Assembly: GCF_036320965.1 (NCBI RefSeq)
Contig: NC_092287.1
Location: 4,756,297-4,820,296, forward strand
Direction of reading: 5' to 3'
Length of the DNA: 64,000 nucleotides
From: Panulirus ornatus
Lineage: Eukaryota > Arthropoda > Malacostraca > Decapoda > Palinuridae
Shown piece after piece: positions 1 through 12,539 of the stretch (position 1 is the first letter of the stretch; each line of letters opens with the position of its first letter). Under the pieces are notes generated by a model. The model saw nothing but the letters and a program-made list of their open reading frames with translations, was not told the DNA's origin and searched no databases. The position numbers were made by a program, and so were the translations under genes.

Positions 1-260
1 ACATGGGGAGGAGGGTAACGTCTCGGGGAAGATTAAGGTGCGTCAACCGGCTGGGGCAAGATGGAGAAGCCTTTTTGAAGCTTTAGGTAGAAAGGACACC
101 AAGCCCATCGGAAAGAGGAATAGTTGTCGAAGTTGCCAGGGCTAGGCTCCAACATCCCCATCTAAATGAACTAGAAATACGAACTTTATGTGGGAAAGTA
201 AACGAAAATATATCTCAGCTTTAAGTGGAAAGAATACACTCCAGTTTGTATTTTGGGTTC
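1..260 (+). other. Unrecognised left edge with a one-stop open frame
   Basis: Reading from the ATG at 3, the frame is open to a TAG at 84-86, then open again for 45 codons to a TAA at 222-224. The second part ends in residues such as ARLQHPHLNELEIRTLCGK. I recognise no family. It could be a terminal exon of a gene lying to the left, a decayed transposon frame or chance. The absence of simple repeats makes it slightly more gene-like than its surroundings. Confidence 0.2.
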
Positions 261-1213
<953 letters not shown>

Positions 1214-2399
1214 TACGGCTGTACTTTTGTGTGTAGACGGTTGTGTTGTGGACTGTCATGTGTGGGAAGACTGTGACTGAGGGCCCAGCTGGGAATAAGT
1301 TGTTGGTATCTCTGCTGTGGTATTGTTACAAGTTTGGGAAGATGAGCCATGTCTCGGATGTTGATTCCCCGCACGCCCTCGTGTTATCTGATTTCCCACA
1401 CTCTGATAATTGACTTGTCGTTAACTCCGACTATAAGGTTGTTATACACCGAAGGATTGTTCCTCGCTGACTGACTTCCTGGGTATCGTGAGCCACGTAT
1501 CGCCAGCCGGTCATTAGCGAGGGCGGGTTTTCTCCGACTCTCTGGAATCGAATCAGAATTATCTGCGTGAACACACGAGACGTTGGTATTCTCCTGCCAT
1601 CTTCCTCGGGACTGTACAAATTATCACCAAATTCGTGTTCACTTGTTTGTCTCACCAGCTCGAGCCAAGTAAAGGCCACTGGCTAATTTACGGGATTTTC
1701 CCCCTCCTAACGTCATTAGTAGCGCGTAGGAGTGAGGGATTGGCATTAGGTGGCAAGCGCACACAGAAGAGGGAGATTTTTGCAATTAGTGGGAGAGAAG
1801 AGGACGTGGAAGAAGAGTCGGTGCCTGTGGAAACGGCAGGGAGGAAGGTAGAGGAGATGAACGAGTGGATGGTGAGAGTTAGGGAGCAGAAATGCGATGG
1901 CGAGACACTTTCAAATGTCTCAAGAAACATACGAATTTTTTCCTTCCAGTATATTCCCTCTTTGTGGAGACTATTACCAGAAGTAACCTGGTCACTGGCG
2001 CAGGTTACTGAAGGTGTAGACGAGATAAGACCGGGTGGGAGTGGTTCCACAGTGATACATTGAGCCTGTTATTCAAGCGGCCAGGAGAAAAAAAAATGGT
2101 AAAAAGATGGTGAGGACTCAGACGTAATCTTGGGTTTTCGCACTTGTCACAGTAGTAAAGTTGGGCAGGGACAACCCACTGACGTTGACTAACAAATGTT
2201 GCCTGTTCTTCACGCCCGTGGTGTAATCCTCTCGGGTAAGCCAGAAATATAGGACTGTCATAGATTTAGAGGTAGATAGCTACGCTCTGAGGACGGTGGT
2301 GCTTTGTGTATGGCGCGGTGAGGGTGCGCGGGTGGGAAATGATGTGGTGGTGTGTATGTAGTGTGGTGGGGGGTGCCGTTGTGTTCGACGGTGTCAGGT
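1214..2399. other. Unique sequence with an unassigned 142-codon frame
   Basis: The longest frame is plus-strand 1635-2063 (142 codons). It is mixed hydrophobic then acidic (a run like EEDVEEESVPVETAGRKVEE) and resembles nothing I know; a 120-codon minus-strand frame overlaps it. Without intron signals or homology I do not call a gene. The remainder is featureless. Confidence 0.4.
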
Positions 2400-2421
2400 G
2401 TGGTGGTGGTGGTGGTGGTGG
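2400..2421. repeat. (TGG)n microsatellite
   Basis: Seven uninterrupted TGG triplets; poly-Trp or poly-His in frames is an artefact. Confidence 0.9.
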
Positions 2422-2504
2422 TCGAATGTTTTGACATGCATGGTGGAGATGGTATCCTTGATTGATATAATTATGTATGGTAGTTTTAGCCGCCTGGCCC
2501 TGTT

Positions 2505-2630
2505 ACCCCTCGAGCACGACCCTGAGTACGACGGCACGACCCTTGAGTACGACGGCACGACCCTTGAGTACGACGGCACGACCCTTGAGTACGACGGCAC
2601 GACCCCTAAGTACGACTGAGTACGAATATT
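2505..2630 (+). repeat. Dispersed 21-bp minisatellite, locus 1
   Basis: About five copies of a 21-bp unit with core GAGTACGACGGCACGACC, degrading at both ends (GAGCACGACCCT on the left, AAGTACGACTGAGTACGA on the right). It belongs to the window-wide family whose largest array is at 16.4-17.3 kb, in the same orientation as that array. Confidence 0.85.
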
Positions 2631-2852
2631 ATACCCAGACCGTCGTGCTCAGGGTGTCATTGTGTGATAAATGTAGTGATGCCGACGCGTTTAATGAGCC
2701 TAATGTTATGTGTGTGGTGATGATCTTGAATAATTACATAGTGATCATTATTAAGTACATTTGTGATTATGATTTGTGTATTAAGGAGAAAGAGTTTTAC
2801 TATCATGTTGCCACGTCTTATAACCTTGTATATACTGTCTTTACTCCCGTGT

Positions 2853-2854
<2 letters not shown>
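2631..2854. other. AT-rich spacer
   Basis: Low-complexity AT-rich DNA between the 21-mer locus and a CA tract; nothing recognised. Confidence 0.5.

Positions 2855-2897
<43 letters not shown>
2855..2897. repeat. (CA)n microsatellite
   Basis: Uninterrupted AC dinucleotides, about 21 copies. Confidence 0.95.
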
Positions 2898-2899
<2 letters not shown>

Positions 2900-3074
2900 A
2901 CGTTAGTCTTCGTGTTCTTGAGACGGACGGAGACATATATCCAGCTTGTGCTGTTGTTTATCTTGTAGCGTCAGTGTTCCTCAGTGTGGTAACCAGTAGG
3001 TGCGTGCACCTCCGTCCTTTGTCCTGGCAAAATGGATGGCACTCCATTCCCGTGGCAGCGGGTCAGAGGAGTGG

Positions 3075-3150
3075 CTGTAGGAGGCCATCATACCCAAGGA
3101 TCGTTCCGTCCTGTGTTCAAGGGTCGCACCGTCGTGTTCAGAGGTTTAAG
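3075..3150 (-). repeat. Dispersed 21-bp family, locus 2, with hub
   Basis: GGCCATCATACCCAAGGATC is followed by about two diverged units in the AAGGGTCGCACCGTCGTGTTC orientation, the reverse complement of the locus-1 orientation. The GGCCATCATACCCAAGG head recurs at 10.76, 17.27 and 43.21 kb, so it is part of the element and not flanking DNA. Confidence 0.75.
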
Positions 3151-3270
3151 GATCACCTTGCCCCTCAGAGATCAAGTGCCAGCGTTTGCTGTCGCCATTT
3201 TTATCATCATCATCATTCAATCTTACACTCGCCTCACATTCACTCTCCTACCATACTCACTCACCATGGC

Positions 3271-3273
<3 letters not shown>

Positions 3274-3354
<81 letters not shown>
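3274..3354. repeat. (TC)n microsatellite
   Basis: About 40 uninterrupted TC units preceded by pyrimidine-rich ACTC-type sequence and followed by CA-rich cryptic repeats to about 3397. Confidence 0.95.
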
Positions 3355-3355
<1 letters not shown>

Positions 3356-3397
3356 CAGCCTTCACCCCCTGCCCCCCCACACACATACACACACACC

Positions 3398-4140
3398 GCT
3401 CTCACATTCCACAAATTACCATAAATATTCCCCAGGGAGAAGTCGCCACCATATAAACAAGACTTTCCCCAACTGGAATATTCCCGTAACGTGTGGTTCT
3501 GGCTGGAACATTTCCCATGACTATATGCTGGAATATTCCCATGACGTGAAGGTGGCTGGAGTAAATCTCATTACTTTAACATCCTCTTGAATATTTTCCC
3601 TAAGTCCTACACTTGGAAGTGTCTGCAGTAGAATTACATTTGCATGTTGCAGTTGGTCGTCAGTGTTCAATACTCTATAATGATATTGCCTAATGATAAC
3701 ATAGTTTATATGAATACAACTTTCCGAAGAAATTTTTTTACATTTATATATTCTTATATGTTTTCCAATGGTTCTGTTAGTCCTCACAACCTGAAGCGAA
3801 ATGACCCCAATGATGTAGTGGTTAAGTTTTGGTATAACTTGTTAAAAAGTAATTGTTTGGAAGTAACAACTCATACGTTTATCTGCATTTGTCAGTTGTT
3901 AAAGAGATCACCGGTTCTGTTGCTATACATGATAAAGTGTAAAGAAAGTAGATGCCAGATTATGTATTGTGTAGATGATGGTGAATGTCTGTATTCATTT
4001 ATTCAAGTGGTTAATGGTACCCGGCATTTTTCTCAGGCCAGAGTAATGGTAAATGTTCTGGCTGTTAGGTAACATCAAGCCATTGTTGATGGTCTGTAAT
4101 TGACTGTGTTTGTAAATATGTATAACAACTTGGTAGTATT
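3398..4140. other. Unique AT-rich DNA with an unassigned 142-codon frame
   Basis: 3460-3600 contains a cryptic repeat of the word GGAATATTCCC / GGAACATTTCCC (near 3475, 3507, 3531). The plus-strand frame 3644-4072 (142 codons) lies in non-repetitive DNA and is rich in Cys, Phe, Ile and Asn, with no domain I can name and no second supporting feature. I treat it as unassigned. Confidence 0.35.
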
Positions 4141-4460
4141 AATCCCTTGAGCATGGCTATATGACCCTTGAGTACGACTTACGACCCTTAAGCACGACTA
4201 TATGACCTCTGAGCACGACTTACGTCCCTTGAGCACGACTTACGTCCCTTGAGCACGACTGTATGGCCTTTGAGCACGACGTATGAGCCTTGAGCACGAC
4301 GTACGACCCTTGAGCACGACGTTACGACCTCTCGGTATATCACTAACTTTGGAATTTGCACATAAAAGGTCATATCTGAGGTTACACCTACATACCCATG
4401 GGTCATAACTTTTTTGCTTAAGGGTCGTACCGGTGTGGTCACAGATTGCACCGTTGTGCT
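4141..4460. repeat. Dispersed 21-bp family, locus 3 (inverted pair)
   Basis: 4141-4330 carries about eight units of the CCCTTGAGCACGACTTACG type on the plus strand. 4417-4455 then carries units in the opposite orientation (TTAAGGGTCGTACCGGTGTG). The two arms face each other across about 90 bp, so the locus is an imperfect inverted repeat. Confidence 0.8.
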
Positions 4461-5489
4461 GCGGAGGGTGTAGAGTGTGCTGCGGTGCGTCCATATGATC
4501 CTGCACTGTACAACAGGGGTGGCTAGCGTGACTGGCGGTTTCTAGAACCATGGTGGCAGCACAGCGTCTCATTTGACGTGATGTGCCGCACAGCAGGAGC
4601 ACAGAGTGATAATAGAGGGTCAGAGTATAAAAGTACGTATGAAGGGTGAGAGTTAGAGAAGGGGAAATGAGAGGGAGAAAGACGAGAAGGCTGGAAATGG
4701 TCGTATATATTGAGGTAGCGAAACAGGAGACTCCAGCGAGACGTGGCAACCCTGGCCAGCGAGGGGCGTTGGGTAACTCAATCAGATGAAACATGAATAT
4801 GAAAAAGTTTGTCGTAATAAGCTCAGATAAGTGAAGCCTGGAGGTCCCTTATAATATTATGTAAACCCTTGCTCTGGATAAGTGCATCAAGGCAGTATAA
4901 ATAATTCCCAGGTCAAACATTATAATTTCTTGTGGACGTTTACAGCGTCAAACAGTTGTACTCGGGGAATACCCGGTGTTGCTCGGGGGAGAGACTTCCG
5001 CCCACTTGGTTCCCGCTGAAAAATATAGCGGTACAGAGGACTTGGTGCTGTTGCCTTGTCATGACAGAATACTCAACAAGGTCTGCTGTGGCTGCTCAGA
5101 ATGCTAATGGATTGCCCCCCTTTCTTAGGTGGAAACTAACTGATTTAAATGATTCTCTTGTTTTGTTAAAACGTACGGATAAAAAGGCTTCAGCTTTTCA
5201 CCCGAGCGTTTTTCCTTTTAGATCGATACAACTTCACAGATTACTTACTTACACAGTAGTAGGGGCTTAAGTTTTCCCGTGAGTTACTTATTTAAGTACC
5301 TGAGTGATTAAAGTAACCCGTGCGGGCTCGGTAAAGGTCTACTTTCCATAAGGATACTTGGGCAAGAGGAGGAACTTAACGATGCAGGGAGAGCGGCTCG
5401 AAGTTAGGGAAGATGTGCTCCGGCGGAGCTGGGCGGCAAATGTCTTGGTCTTTATGTGTCTCCGGGGACATACACCTCCCTCCACCTCC

Positions 5490-5491
<2 letters not shown>
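4461..5491. other. Unique sequence, nothing recognised
   Basis: Mixed-composition DNA. Open frames at 4240-4794 (minus) and 4932-5270 (plus) have no recognisable domains; the first overlaps the 21-mer repeat. Confidence 0.4.

Positions 5492-5531
<40 letters not shown>
5492..5531. repeat. (TC)n microsatellite
   Basis: About 20 TC units. Confidence 0.95.
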
Positions 5532-5532
<1 letters not shown>

Positions 5533-5874
5533 CATTACCTGCACTTCCTTCTCGTTACCAGTTTCAGTGCCTCGTCCTCTTTCCCGACCCCTCTCATTTA
5601 CCCCTTCGGAGTAGACTATACCATGTCTCGCCTGTCGTCTGCATTGGACTATGGCGGATTTAATGACCTTTTGTCCAGAGGGAACCTTTAGCCGTGTTTA
5701 TATGTTTTCTATTTTTATCATTTTTCAGTTACGAGAGTCCTTTCCTCACTGTTAAAGTCAACATATTCATTGTTGATCCTTCTTAAGAAAGTCGATTAAC
5801 GTTTATGATAATGTTATTTGCTGTAAGTGAGAGTAATATTATATATGTATTATTCATTTGATTATAACTCATTT

Positions 5875-6042
5875 CTAAGTGGACGAGGGAGGCTGGAAGT
5901 CCTTCCCTCCTGTATTATCACTTTCCAAAAGTAAGAATTGAGAGAGAGGCAAAAGGGGATTTTTCCTGAAAGGTTGAGCCATGCATTCCAAGCTGTACTC
6001 GACATGGTGGAAAAGGTGAGCATGCGAAAAGAATAATAGTAA
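5875..6042 (+). mobile_element. Diverged copy of repeat family B (41.6-kb type)
   Basis: The stretch GGCTGGAAGTCCTTCCCTCC, then TTTCCAAAAGTAAGAA, then AAAAGGGGATTTTTCCTGAAAGG matches in order the better copy at about 41,650-41,870 (GGCTGGAAATCCTCCCCTC, TTTCCAAAAGAAGGAACAGA, TATTCCCTCAAAGG). It runs straight into an ATT microsatellite. I infer a retroposed element with a simple-repeat tail. No protein remains. Confidence 0.55.
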
Positions 6043-6072
6043 TTATCATTATTATTATTATTATTATTATTA

Positions 6073-6122
<50 letters not shown>

Positions 6123-6132
6123 TATCATTATT

Positions 6133-6174
<42 letters not shown>

Positions 6175-6184
6175 TATCATTATT

Positions 6185-6228
<44 letters not shown>

Positions 6229-6242
6229 CATCATTATTATTG
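6043..6242. repeat. Interrupted (ATT)n microsatellite
   Basis: About 200 bp of ATT with periodic ATC interruptions. The block TTTATCATTATTATTATC recurs (about 6120 and 6172), indicating a higher-order duplication of roughly 52 bp inside the tract. Confidence 0.9.
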
Positions 6243-6933
6243 ATGAAGGTCTAATGTTAGGGTACCATACATATAACCTGTGGATTGGGAAGAAACACTT
6301 AGCGATGGCCACCCTACACTAAGTAGAAGTGATTTAGACTTGGGGAAGGTAATACGGAGCATTTCTATGTAATAATACAAGTGATATACGGTGATAGTGG
6401 GGAGGGCCATGATAATTTGGACAAATTTAGGTTCATGATAAGTGAAACACTACTAGAAATGGACAGAACATAAGAAAATATCACATGATTCTATCTGGGG
6501 CCGAGATTTACTTTAATTTCTGATGTCATAGTCGAAAAATACTAACGACATTTTCATCTTTCTGCCGTATTGAGTGTATGCTGTGGCAGGAAGTAATCAC
6601 ACTAGATGAAAACACCTTTCAAGCAACTGAATGTAAGCTTCACCAACACGTTCAAGTATTCTTGATATATCACGTAAGATAATGATATAGCTAGTTTGTT
6701 AGGGGAAGTTGGGTGTGAAGTTTTCATAGATTCTCATCATTTCGAGAAATAATTTACTTCACTTTTTTATCTAACAATAATTCTCCCCACTGTCGCTTAT
6801 TCATCATTATAGATTGAAAAGATAATGCTCCACATCACGCTACCCTAGCCTGAAACACTTTTCCTGACCACGTTAAGTCCATTGGCATGTTTCTTTCAAA
6901 ACCAGTATTTCTGTGGTGCTCCTGAGCTGGAAC
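6243..6933. other. Unique AT-rich DNA, nothing recognised
   Basis: No long open frame, no repeat and no RNA-like structure noticed. Confidence 0.5.
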
Positions 6934-6934
6934 T

Positions 6935-6963
<29 letters not shown>
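6934..6963. repeat. (ATT)n microsatellite at a retroelement tail
   Basis: About ten ATT units directly abutting the 3' end of the minus-strand element at 6964-7413. Confidence 0.9.
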
Positions 6964-6965
<2 letters not shown>

Positions 6966-7413
6966 TACTTGGTCGCCCTTTCCCGCGTTAGCGAGGTAGC
7001 GCCAGGTATAGACAAAGAAAGTCCGCATTCGCTCACATGCTGTCACGTACAGCTCACCGAAATCGAATTCTCCTGTTTACAACCAGGCCCCACAGACCTT
7101 TCCACGGTGTCCCCAAGCTGCTTCACATACCCTGGCTCAGTCCACTTTCATACACTTCCTTACGCTTTTTTGCACACCCCCACAACTCCTGCTTCAACAG
7201 TAGTGCTACCCCTTCTTTTACTCCTAAGACATTTCTAACCATTCTTTACCTTTGAGGTTTGTTTCACTCAGAGCCAGAACATGCAGGTTCCTTTCCTCAA
7301 GCATACTACCTACTTCCTTTCTTCTCATCTTCATTGCATCCACAAACATTTCAACACCCCAGCCTGACCCTTTGAGAAGTAAAGAGTTCTCGCCACTTGG
7401 ATCCTTCTGTTTC
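6964..7413 (-). mobile_element. Internally deleted non-LTR retrotransposon, family A
   Basis: On the minus strand, 7413 to about 7240 encodes a fragment with GWGVEMFVDAMKMRRKEV and then LEERNLHVLALSETNLKGK. This matches the start of the apurinic-like endonuclease domain of non-LTR retrotransposon ORF2 (the 'DVLALSET' strand, where the Glu is a metal-binding residue in the family). The rest of ORF2, normally several kilobases, is absent. From about 7150 the sequence is the element's 3' non-coding region, recognisable because it is shared with 41.33-41.54 kb (CCACGGTG/CCATGG, GGCCC.GGTTGT, and the end CTACCTCGCTAACGCGGGAAA). It ends in (AAT)n. It is a dead 5'+3' remnant. The family name is uncertain. 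Confidence 0.65.
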
Positions 7414-10400
7414 ATCTTTTAGAGATTTAAATACAGTGATTAGTATCATTATATACGTGTGCCCTTATGTGTGAGAGTACCACCGTCCGGCCAGGGTGCT
7501 GTACTGCCCTATTCCCATTAACCTTAACGAGCCAGAACCTTACCTCAGCAACCTCGAAGCCTCACCACTCAAAAGAAAAAAGAAAAATGAAAAAAGGGGA
7601 AAACTCTTAAGGCGTCGTTTAGATAAATTTGAGCCTTATATAAACAGTCGTTAAGAGTAAAACTGTTAATTTCTCCCCCGGTGTGGGTTTAAGCCTAGGT
7701 TACTGGCGGCCATTAGTTGGCGCCTCACCCCTACCTTCTACGTGTAACCCCCCACCGCCATTACCCCCTGCCAGCTGATTGTGTTTACATTTGCACACCC
7801 GATCATTGCTTCTTTCTGCTGTACGATTTTTTTGGGGGGGTTCGGTGCGCCTTCGGTGTTTCGAATTTGTTTTATGTGTCTTTGTTAGTGTGGATAATAT
7901 GTTCTGACTCTCTGTCAGATGGAAGTAATAGAGAGAGACTCCTCTGCCGCACCAACTGGAAGAATATCTGAATGTGAGAATGAGATTAAGAAGAGAAAGG
8001 CTGGTGTGTTTACTGCATGCGGCTCCCCGCCTGCGCCATAAAGGCCGTAATGTCTCCCCACATGTTTATTGAGACGTTAATGGAGCGAAAAGTTTTAAAA
8101 CAGGTCTTGGCGTGTCCTCACTGCCGCCGTTTATTCTAATTCCAGTTTTTATATCTTCTTTGTCTGATCTTGTCGATGGTCCCTTTGTCTCTTTTTTTTT
8201 TCCATCTTTGACCATTACAGCATTTTTTTTGTGTGACTACATATACCGATGTATGTTCTTTGGTCTGTTACCTTTTTCCCCACATTTTGTGCGAGATTTC
8301 TCTAACACTGGCGACCGTAGAGCTGTCCAAACAAGTGGGAAGTGATCGGAATTATAAGCAAGTTCTCTCCCGTATGAACATAAAAACGTAATTTGTTTTG
8401 TGATGATGGAAAATATTAACACTGGAAATGTTAGCACTGATGATGATGATAATGAACATAACAAAGATGATTGATTTAATTATGATAATGATGATCATTT
8501 TGTTTTAACAGCCGACATGGCACGGGAAAAAAAAAAAAAAAATAATAATAACGCCCCAACCATGGCCGTTTTGGAAGAAAGTTTAAGTTAGTACCGTCAG
8601 AAGAGATGTAAAGGTGGAAGGATGAACATAATCAACCCATTGGGATCTGGATGTTCGTGTTAAGAAGTCCTCCATACCTTCTCAAGTGGGAGTCATTCAT
8701 CCAGATAGGTCACCGTAACTACTGATGATGATGGACTTGGAATATATGGCATCCACGAACTCTACTCATGAGAGACAGCAAACGCATTAGCCTCCCTTTC
8801 CCATGGGTCAGTAACCTCTGACGTCATTGTTTCTACCTTTATTTACCCCCAAAGCCTTTGCTCAGATCACAGCCTGAGTTAATGTTAAGGGATGTTTACC
8901 ACATTGTAAACATCTTCCCACATCATTATCTCCCACACATTAGGTATACACATAGGTGCCTACAACCAGCCACTGGTGCTGCCGGAAGTGTTGTTGTTGT
9001 AACGCGTAGATACGGTTTTTATAATCTATTTTGATTCCCGGTCAGTAATTGGGTATCCACACTCCAAACGGAATAGATAGTCGGATTGTAAGCGATTCTC
9101 TTTCATCAGTGAGTGCCTTCAACTCGCTGTGGCGTAATTGTAATATGCTTGTGTGAAGCACGACGCAGGCATAACCAGATTACTCATGCTGAGCTTGGAG
9201 TCCACTTTCTCTGGGTTTCGTCACCTATTGGGCTCAGAATGCATGGTAAGGCTGATGCACCGGCAAAACCCTCTGACGTAGAGAATAAAGTTGATAACTT
9301 CCCTGGGTCTACCTGCGAGTAGCCTTGAAAACCATCATTCGGAATAAAAAAAGTGAACGCAATCTTTTATTAGACTTAAGACGAAGTGAGATCAAGACAA
9401 GCAAATCCGTTTGCCATCATGGTGTATAAGAAGGATCACATACGTAGAGTTCGGCTAACAGGATCAATAAACGTATTGGTACTTAGGCCGACTTCCGTTG
9501 GCCTATAGATATTCGTGGGAGTTTGTCCCTCCTGTTGATGACGAACAGATCATATGTAACGTCTCCACCAAAGCTACGCCCACACTGTGCGACGTTGTAC
9601 ACTCGACTGTTGTGAAATTAGGAAGATCAGAGATGATTCTTACAAGTTATATGCCAGCAGTTCATCCTCAAACAGTGTTCTCTCTCAGATTCTTGAAAAG
9701 TATCATAACTTTGCTTATTGTGACTAGTTTATTTGTGACTGATGGTGTGACGTAATCTAATTGCTGTTGTTGTTATAAACTTCATTTACCATGTAAGTTG
9801 CTGAATGATTTATCTAATTTATTAAATCCTTGTTGACATTATTCTCACCTTTGTAGTTTATAATATAAATCAGTAATTAAGACCCAGTCCCCAGACCTTT
9901 CGTGTACTCTGTATCCTCTTTTGTCACACCGCCCACGGGATGGGCAGGAGTGCACAGTGGTTTGGCCACCGTTGTGGTAAAAATCGAAATCAGTCTTTGC
10001 CAGCGTCGCCCCGACCAGTGAACGCATCGCAGGGGGCGGCCCGCCCAGCCAGCCGTAGCCTTGTTACTCTGCCTCTCTCACCTGGGGAGACAAGGGCGTC
10101 AAGCCTAGGAAGTAAGGTGAAGAAGCGAGGCAACAGACAGCCAGCTGGTGGAGGCAGCAGTGTATCATGATTTACGTCATTCATCCAGCCTCCCGCTTGC
10201 CCTCTAACCTGCGATATGTCTGAGGGGTGAGCCAGCACCTGGGGTGGGTGGATGGGGACACCAGATGACGACCTCACCCCCCTGGGTCAGGAGAGGACGA
10301 CCTGCACGACCCACCTCGTGACCCAGGGAATCTCGGGTAATTGTGCTCAGTGATGGCAGTTGTCCCCCTCACACCGCCCGGCCCCCGGCCTTGCTAACTG

Positions 10401-10702
10401 CACCTCCCCTACGATTGGATCCAGCCAGAATGGCAGGGCCAGCGCGAAGCCCTCACGCCAGAGAATAGAGAAAGAAAAGAGTTAGATGAAGCAGAAAGGA
10501 TAGATAGTAACGATAAGAGGTGAGGAAAGAAGATGAAAGAAGATCGGAGGAGCAGGAGAGAGTAGGTGTGAGAGGAGGCAGGGGATGGCTGCGTCAGTGA
10601 GGGTACATCTCTCACTGGTTGGTACCGCCCACTCCCTGTACTGTGGTGTTCACACGCACCCCGACATACTCCACAGACCCACACTGCCTCGCCACTGTAC
10701 CG

Positions 10703-10704
<2 letters not shown>
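7414..10704. other. Long unique region, no gene recognised
   Basis: About 3.3 kb without long frames or tandem arrays. An A run followed by AAT units lies at about 8527-8550. A GC-richer part at 9,940-10,400 carries two opposed frames (9940-10170 plus, 9990-10277 minus) without known motifs. Several ATGATG-rich stretches (8430-8500) are cryptic repeats. Exons shorter than about 60 codons could be hidden here. Confidence 0.4.

Positions 10705-10736
<32 letters not shown>
10705..10736. repeat. (CA)n microsatellite
   Basis: About 16 CA units. Confidence 0.95.
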
Positions 10737-10738
<2 letters not shown>

Positions 10739-10749
10739 CCCACTGAGGC

Positions 10750-10826
10750 TAAGGTCAGAGGTCAGGCCATCATACCTAAGGGTCGTAACGCCGTACTCAA
10801 GGGTCATAGCGTCGTGTTCATGGGTT
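10750..10826 (-). repeat. Dispersed 21-bp family, locus 4, with hub
   Basis: AAGGTCAGAGGTCAGGCCATC (hub with AGGTCA half-sites) leads into three units of the AAGGGTCGTAACGCCGTACTC type. This is one of the cleanest examples of the hub joined to a short arm. Confidence 0.8.
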
Positions 10827-12000
10827 AATGCAGCTATCAGCTCTCACAGCTAACAAAGCCATTACAGAGACATACAACATAGCCTGCCTAGAAGCTTACA
10901 GCATAGCCAACATAGAAGCTAACGACATGATCATCATAGGGGCATACGACACACACACAGGAACCATCATTGACGACAATAGAATAATATGCTCTAACAA
11001 CCAACATCCCACCACAGACAACATACATGAACATCATCAAAGACGGCCGCCACAAACAAGACAAAGTAACAAGAGACCCAACACAAAACAAGAAGACAGA
11101 ATTAGCACGAGTCACCACAAACAGCCAACACAGGCAAGATACCTTACCGCTACAAACCACAGTGCCATCACAAAGGACACAGTCACCCACCAACAACACA
11201 GCCCTTACAGATAACAAGGGTCACCACACACTACCTCCAGAAGGATAGACCACACTCAGCACCAGAGGCAACACTGTCGGGAGACGGTTGGTGTGGTGTA
11301 GGTGGCGATGACAAGTGTGGCTTCCACCAACGTGCACACGTCAGGCAGCAGACCTGCCACGAGCCGCAGCACCACCAGGAGAAGCAGGCAGGCAGGCAGG
11401 CAGGGAGCAGGCTCCTGTGTGACCCAGCAGGTGATGCCACCGCTGACTCCTGCAGTGGCGGCGAGCGTTCCACACCGCTGAATTACGCATGCCCGTCCGT
11501 CCACTAGCCCGGTTTTTACGAGTCTCCCGGGCCCCAGGGGCGCCGTCCCCAGCCCTCTCCTCCTCCACCCCAGCAGCAGCAGCAGGAGGCCCAGCCATCC
11601 GTGTTTATCTGTTGCACCTCCCTCCCTCCCTACCTCATACCTTCCAATCTTGATTGTTGAAGGTTCTTATTGTCTTCTTTCCCATCCGTGATGCGTGTTT
11701 TCGTACTGATAATATTCTCTGGTGTACTTTTATTCATTACGTCATTGTACGTTCCCTTCTGTTATGTTGTTGTATATTCCATGTTTCTGATATTGACCAC
11801 TGTTGGGTCGTGTCCATTTTTACAGAGACAGGTCGAAGTTAACTCTCCAGTTGTGTCTCATTGCGTTGTCACGAGAGATAAACATCACAGTGTCAACATT
11901 ATATGATGTGGTTCTTCCTCCTGTTTGGTGAGCTCTTCTCTCTCTCTCTTACAGCCGTCGGCCTTGTTGCCTGGTCAGGGTTGTAGTGTGAGTGACTCAG
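10827..12000. other. A/C-rich then GC-rich unique DNA
   Basis: 10,850-11,215 is strongly A/C-rich on the plus strand (frame 10828-11214, 128 codons, rich in Thr, Asn, His, Gln); composition alone explains the open frame. A short (GGCA)n lies at 11,385-11,405. 11,460-11,600 is GC-rich. A frame at 11,670-11,906 is very hydrophobic but unrecognised. No gene is called. Confidence 0.4.
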
Positions 12001-12137
12001 TGATGGCACGAGAGTCATTGACAGTCATACGAGGTGAATCGGTGATGACAGCGGAGTCAGTGTTGGCAGTAGAGTCTGTGATAGCAGTAGAGTCAGTCGC
12101 GGAAGTAGAGTCTGTAATGTCATTAGTGATGGCAGTA

Positions 12138-12138
<1 letters not shown>
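12000..12138. repeat. Degenerate ~18-bp minisatellite
   Basis: Diverged repeats built on GAGTCAGTGATGGCAGTA words, running into the TG tract at 12,139. Confidence 0.6.

Positions 12139-12200
<62 letters not shown>
12139..12200. repeat. (TG)n microsatellite
   Basis: About 31 uninterrupted TG units. Confidence 0.95.
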
Positions 12201-12201
<1 letters not shown>

Positions 12202-12539
12202 AGGGTCCAGTCTCCACTCTAGCGAGTATAATAAACCTTTGCCGAGAATCATCTCACACCTCCAGTTGTGGACATAACACTTGGATATGTACAATATAAG
12301 AACATCCAACACTGGAACACTTTTTGTATGTGTTAGGTGTTAATGTTTAGCCATTATTTTCTTAGTAGTCGCTTTGTTCCTTTATTTGATTTACAGTTTC
12401 ATTACGGATGATGATGACGACGCTCGTTCTCCGTAATTGCTCTGGCCTGCCATTGGCTACCAACCGTGGGTGTGGCGTCCGTGGTGTAGGGCTGGCAGGC
12501 TCCCAGGGTGTGGTGCACGGGTGGGTGGGGGTGGGTCAT

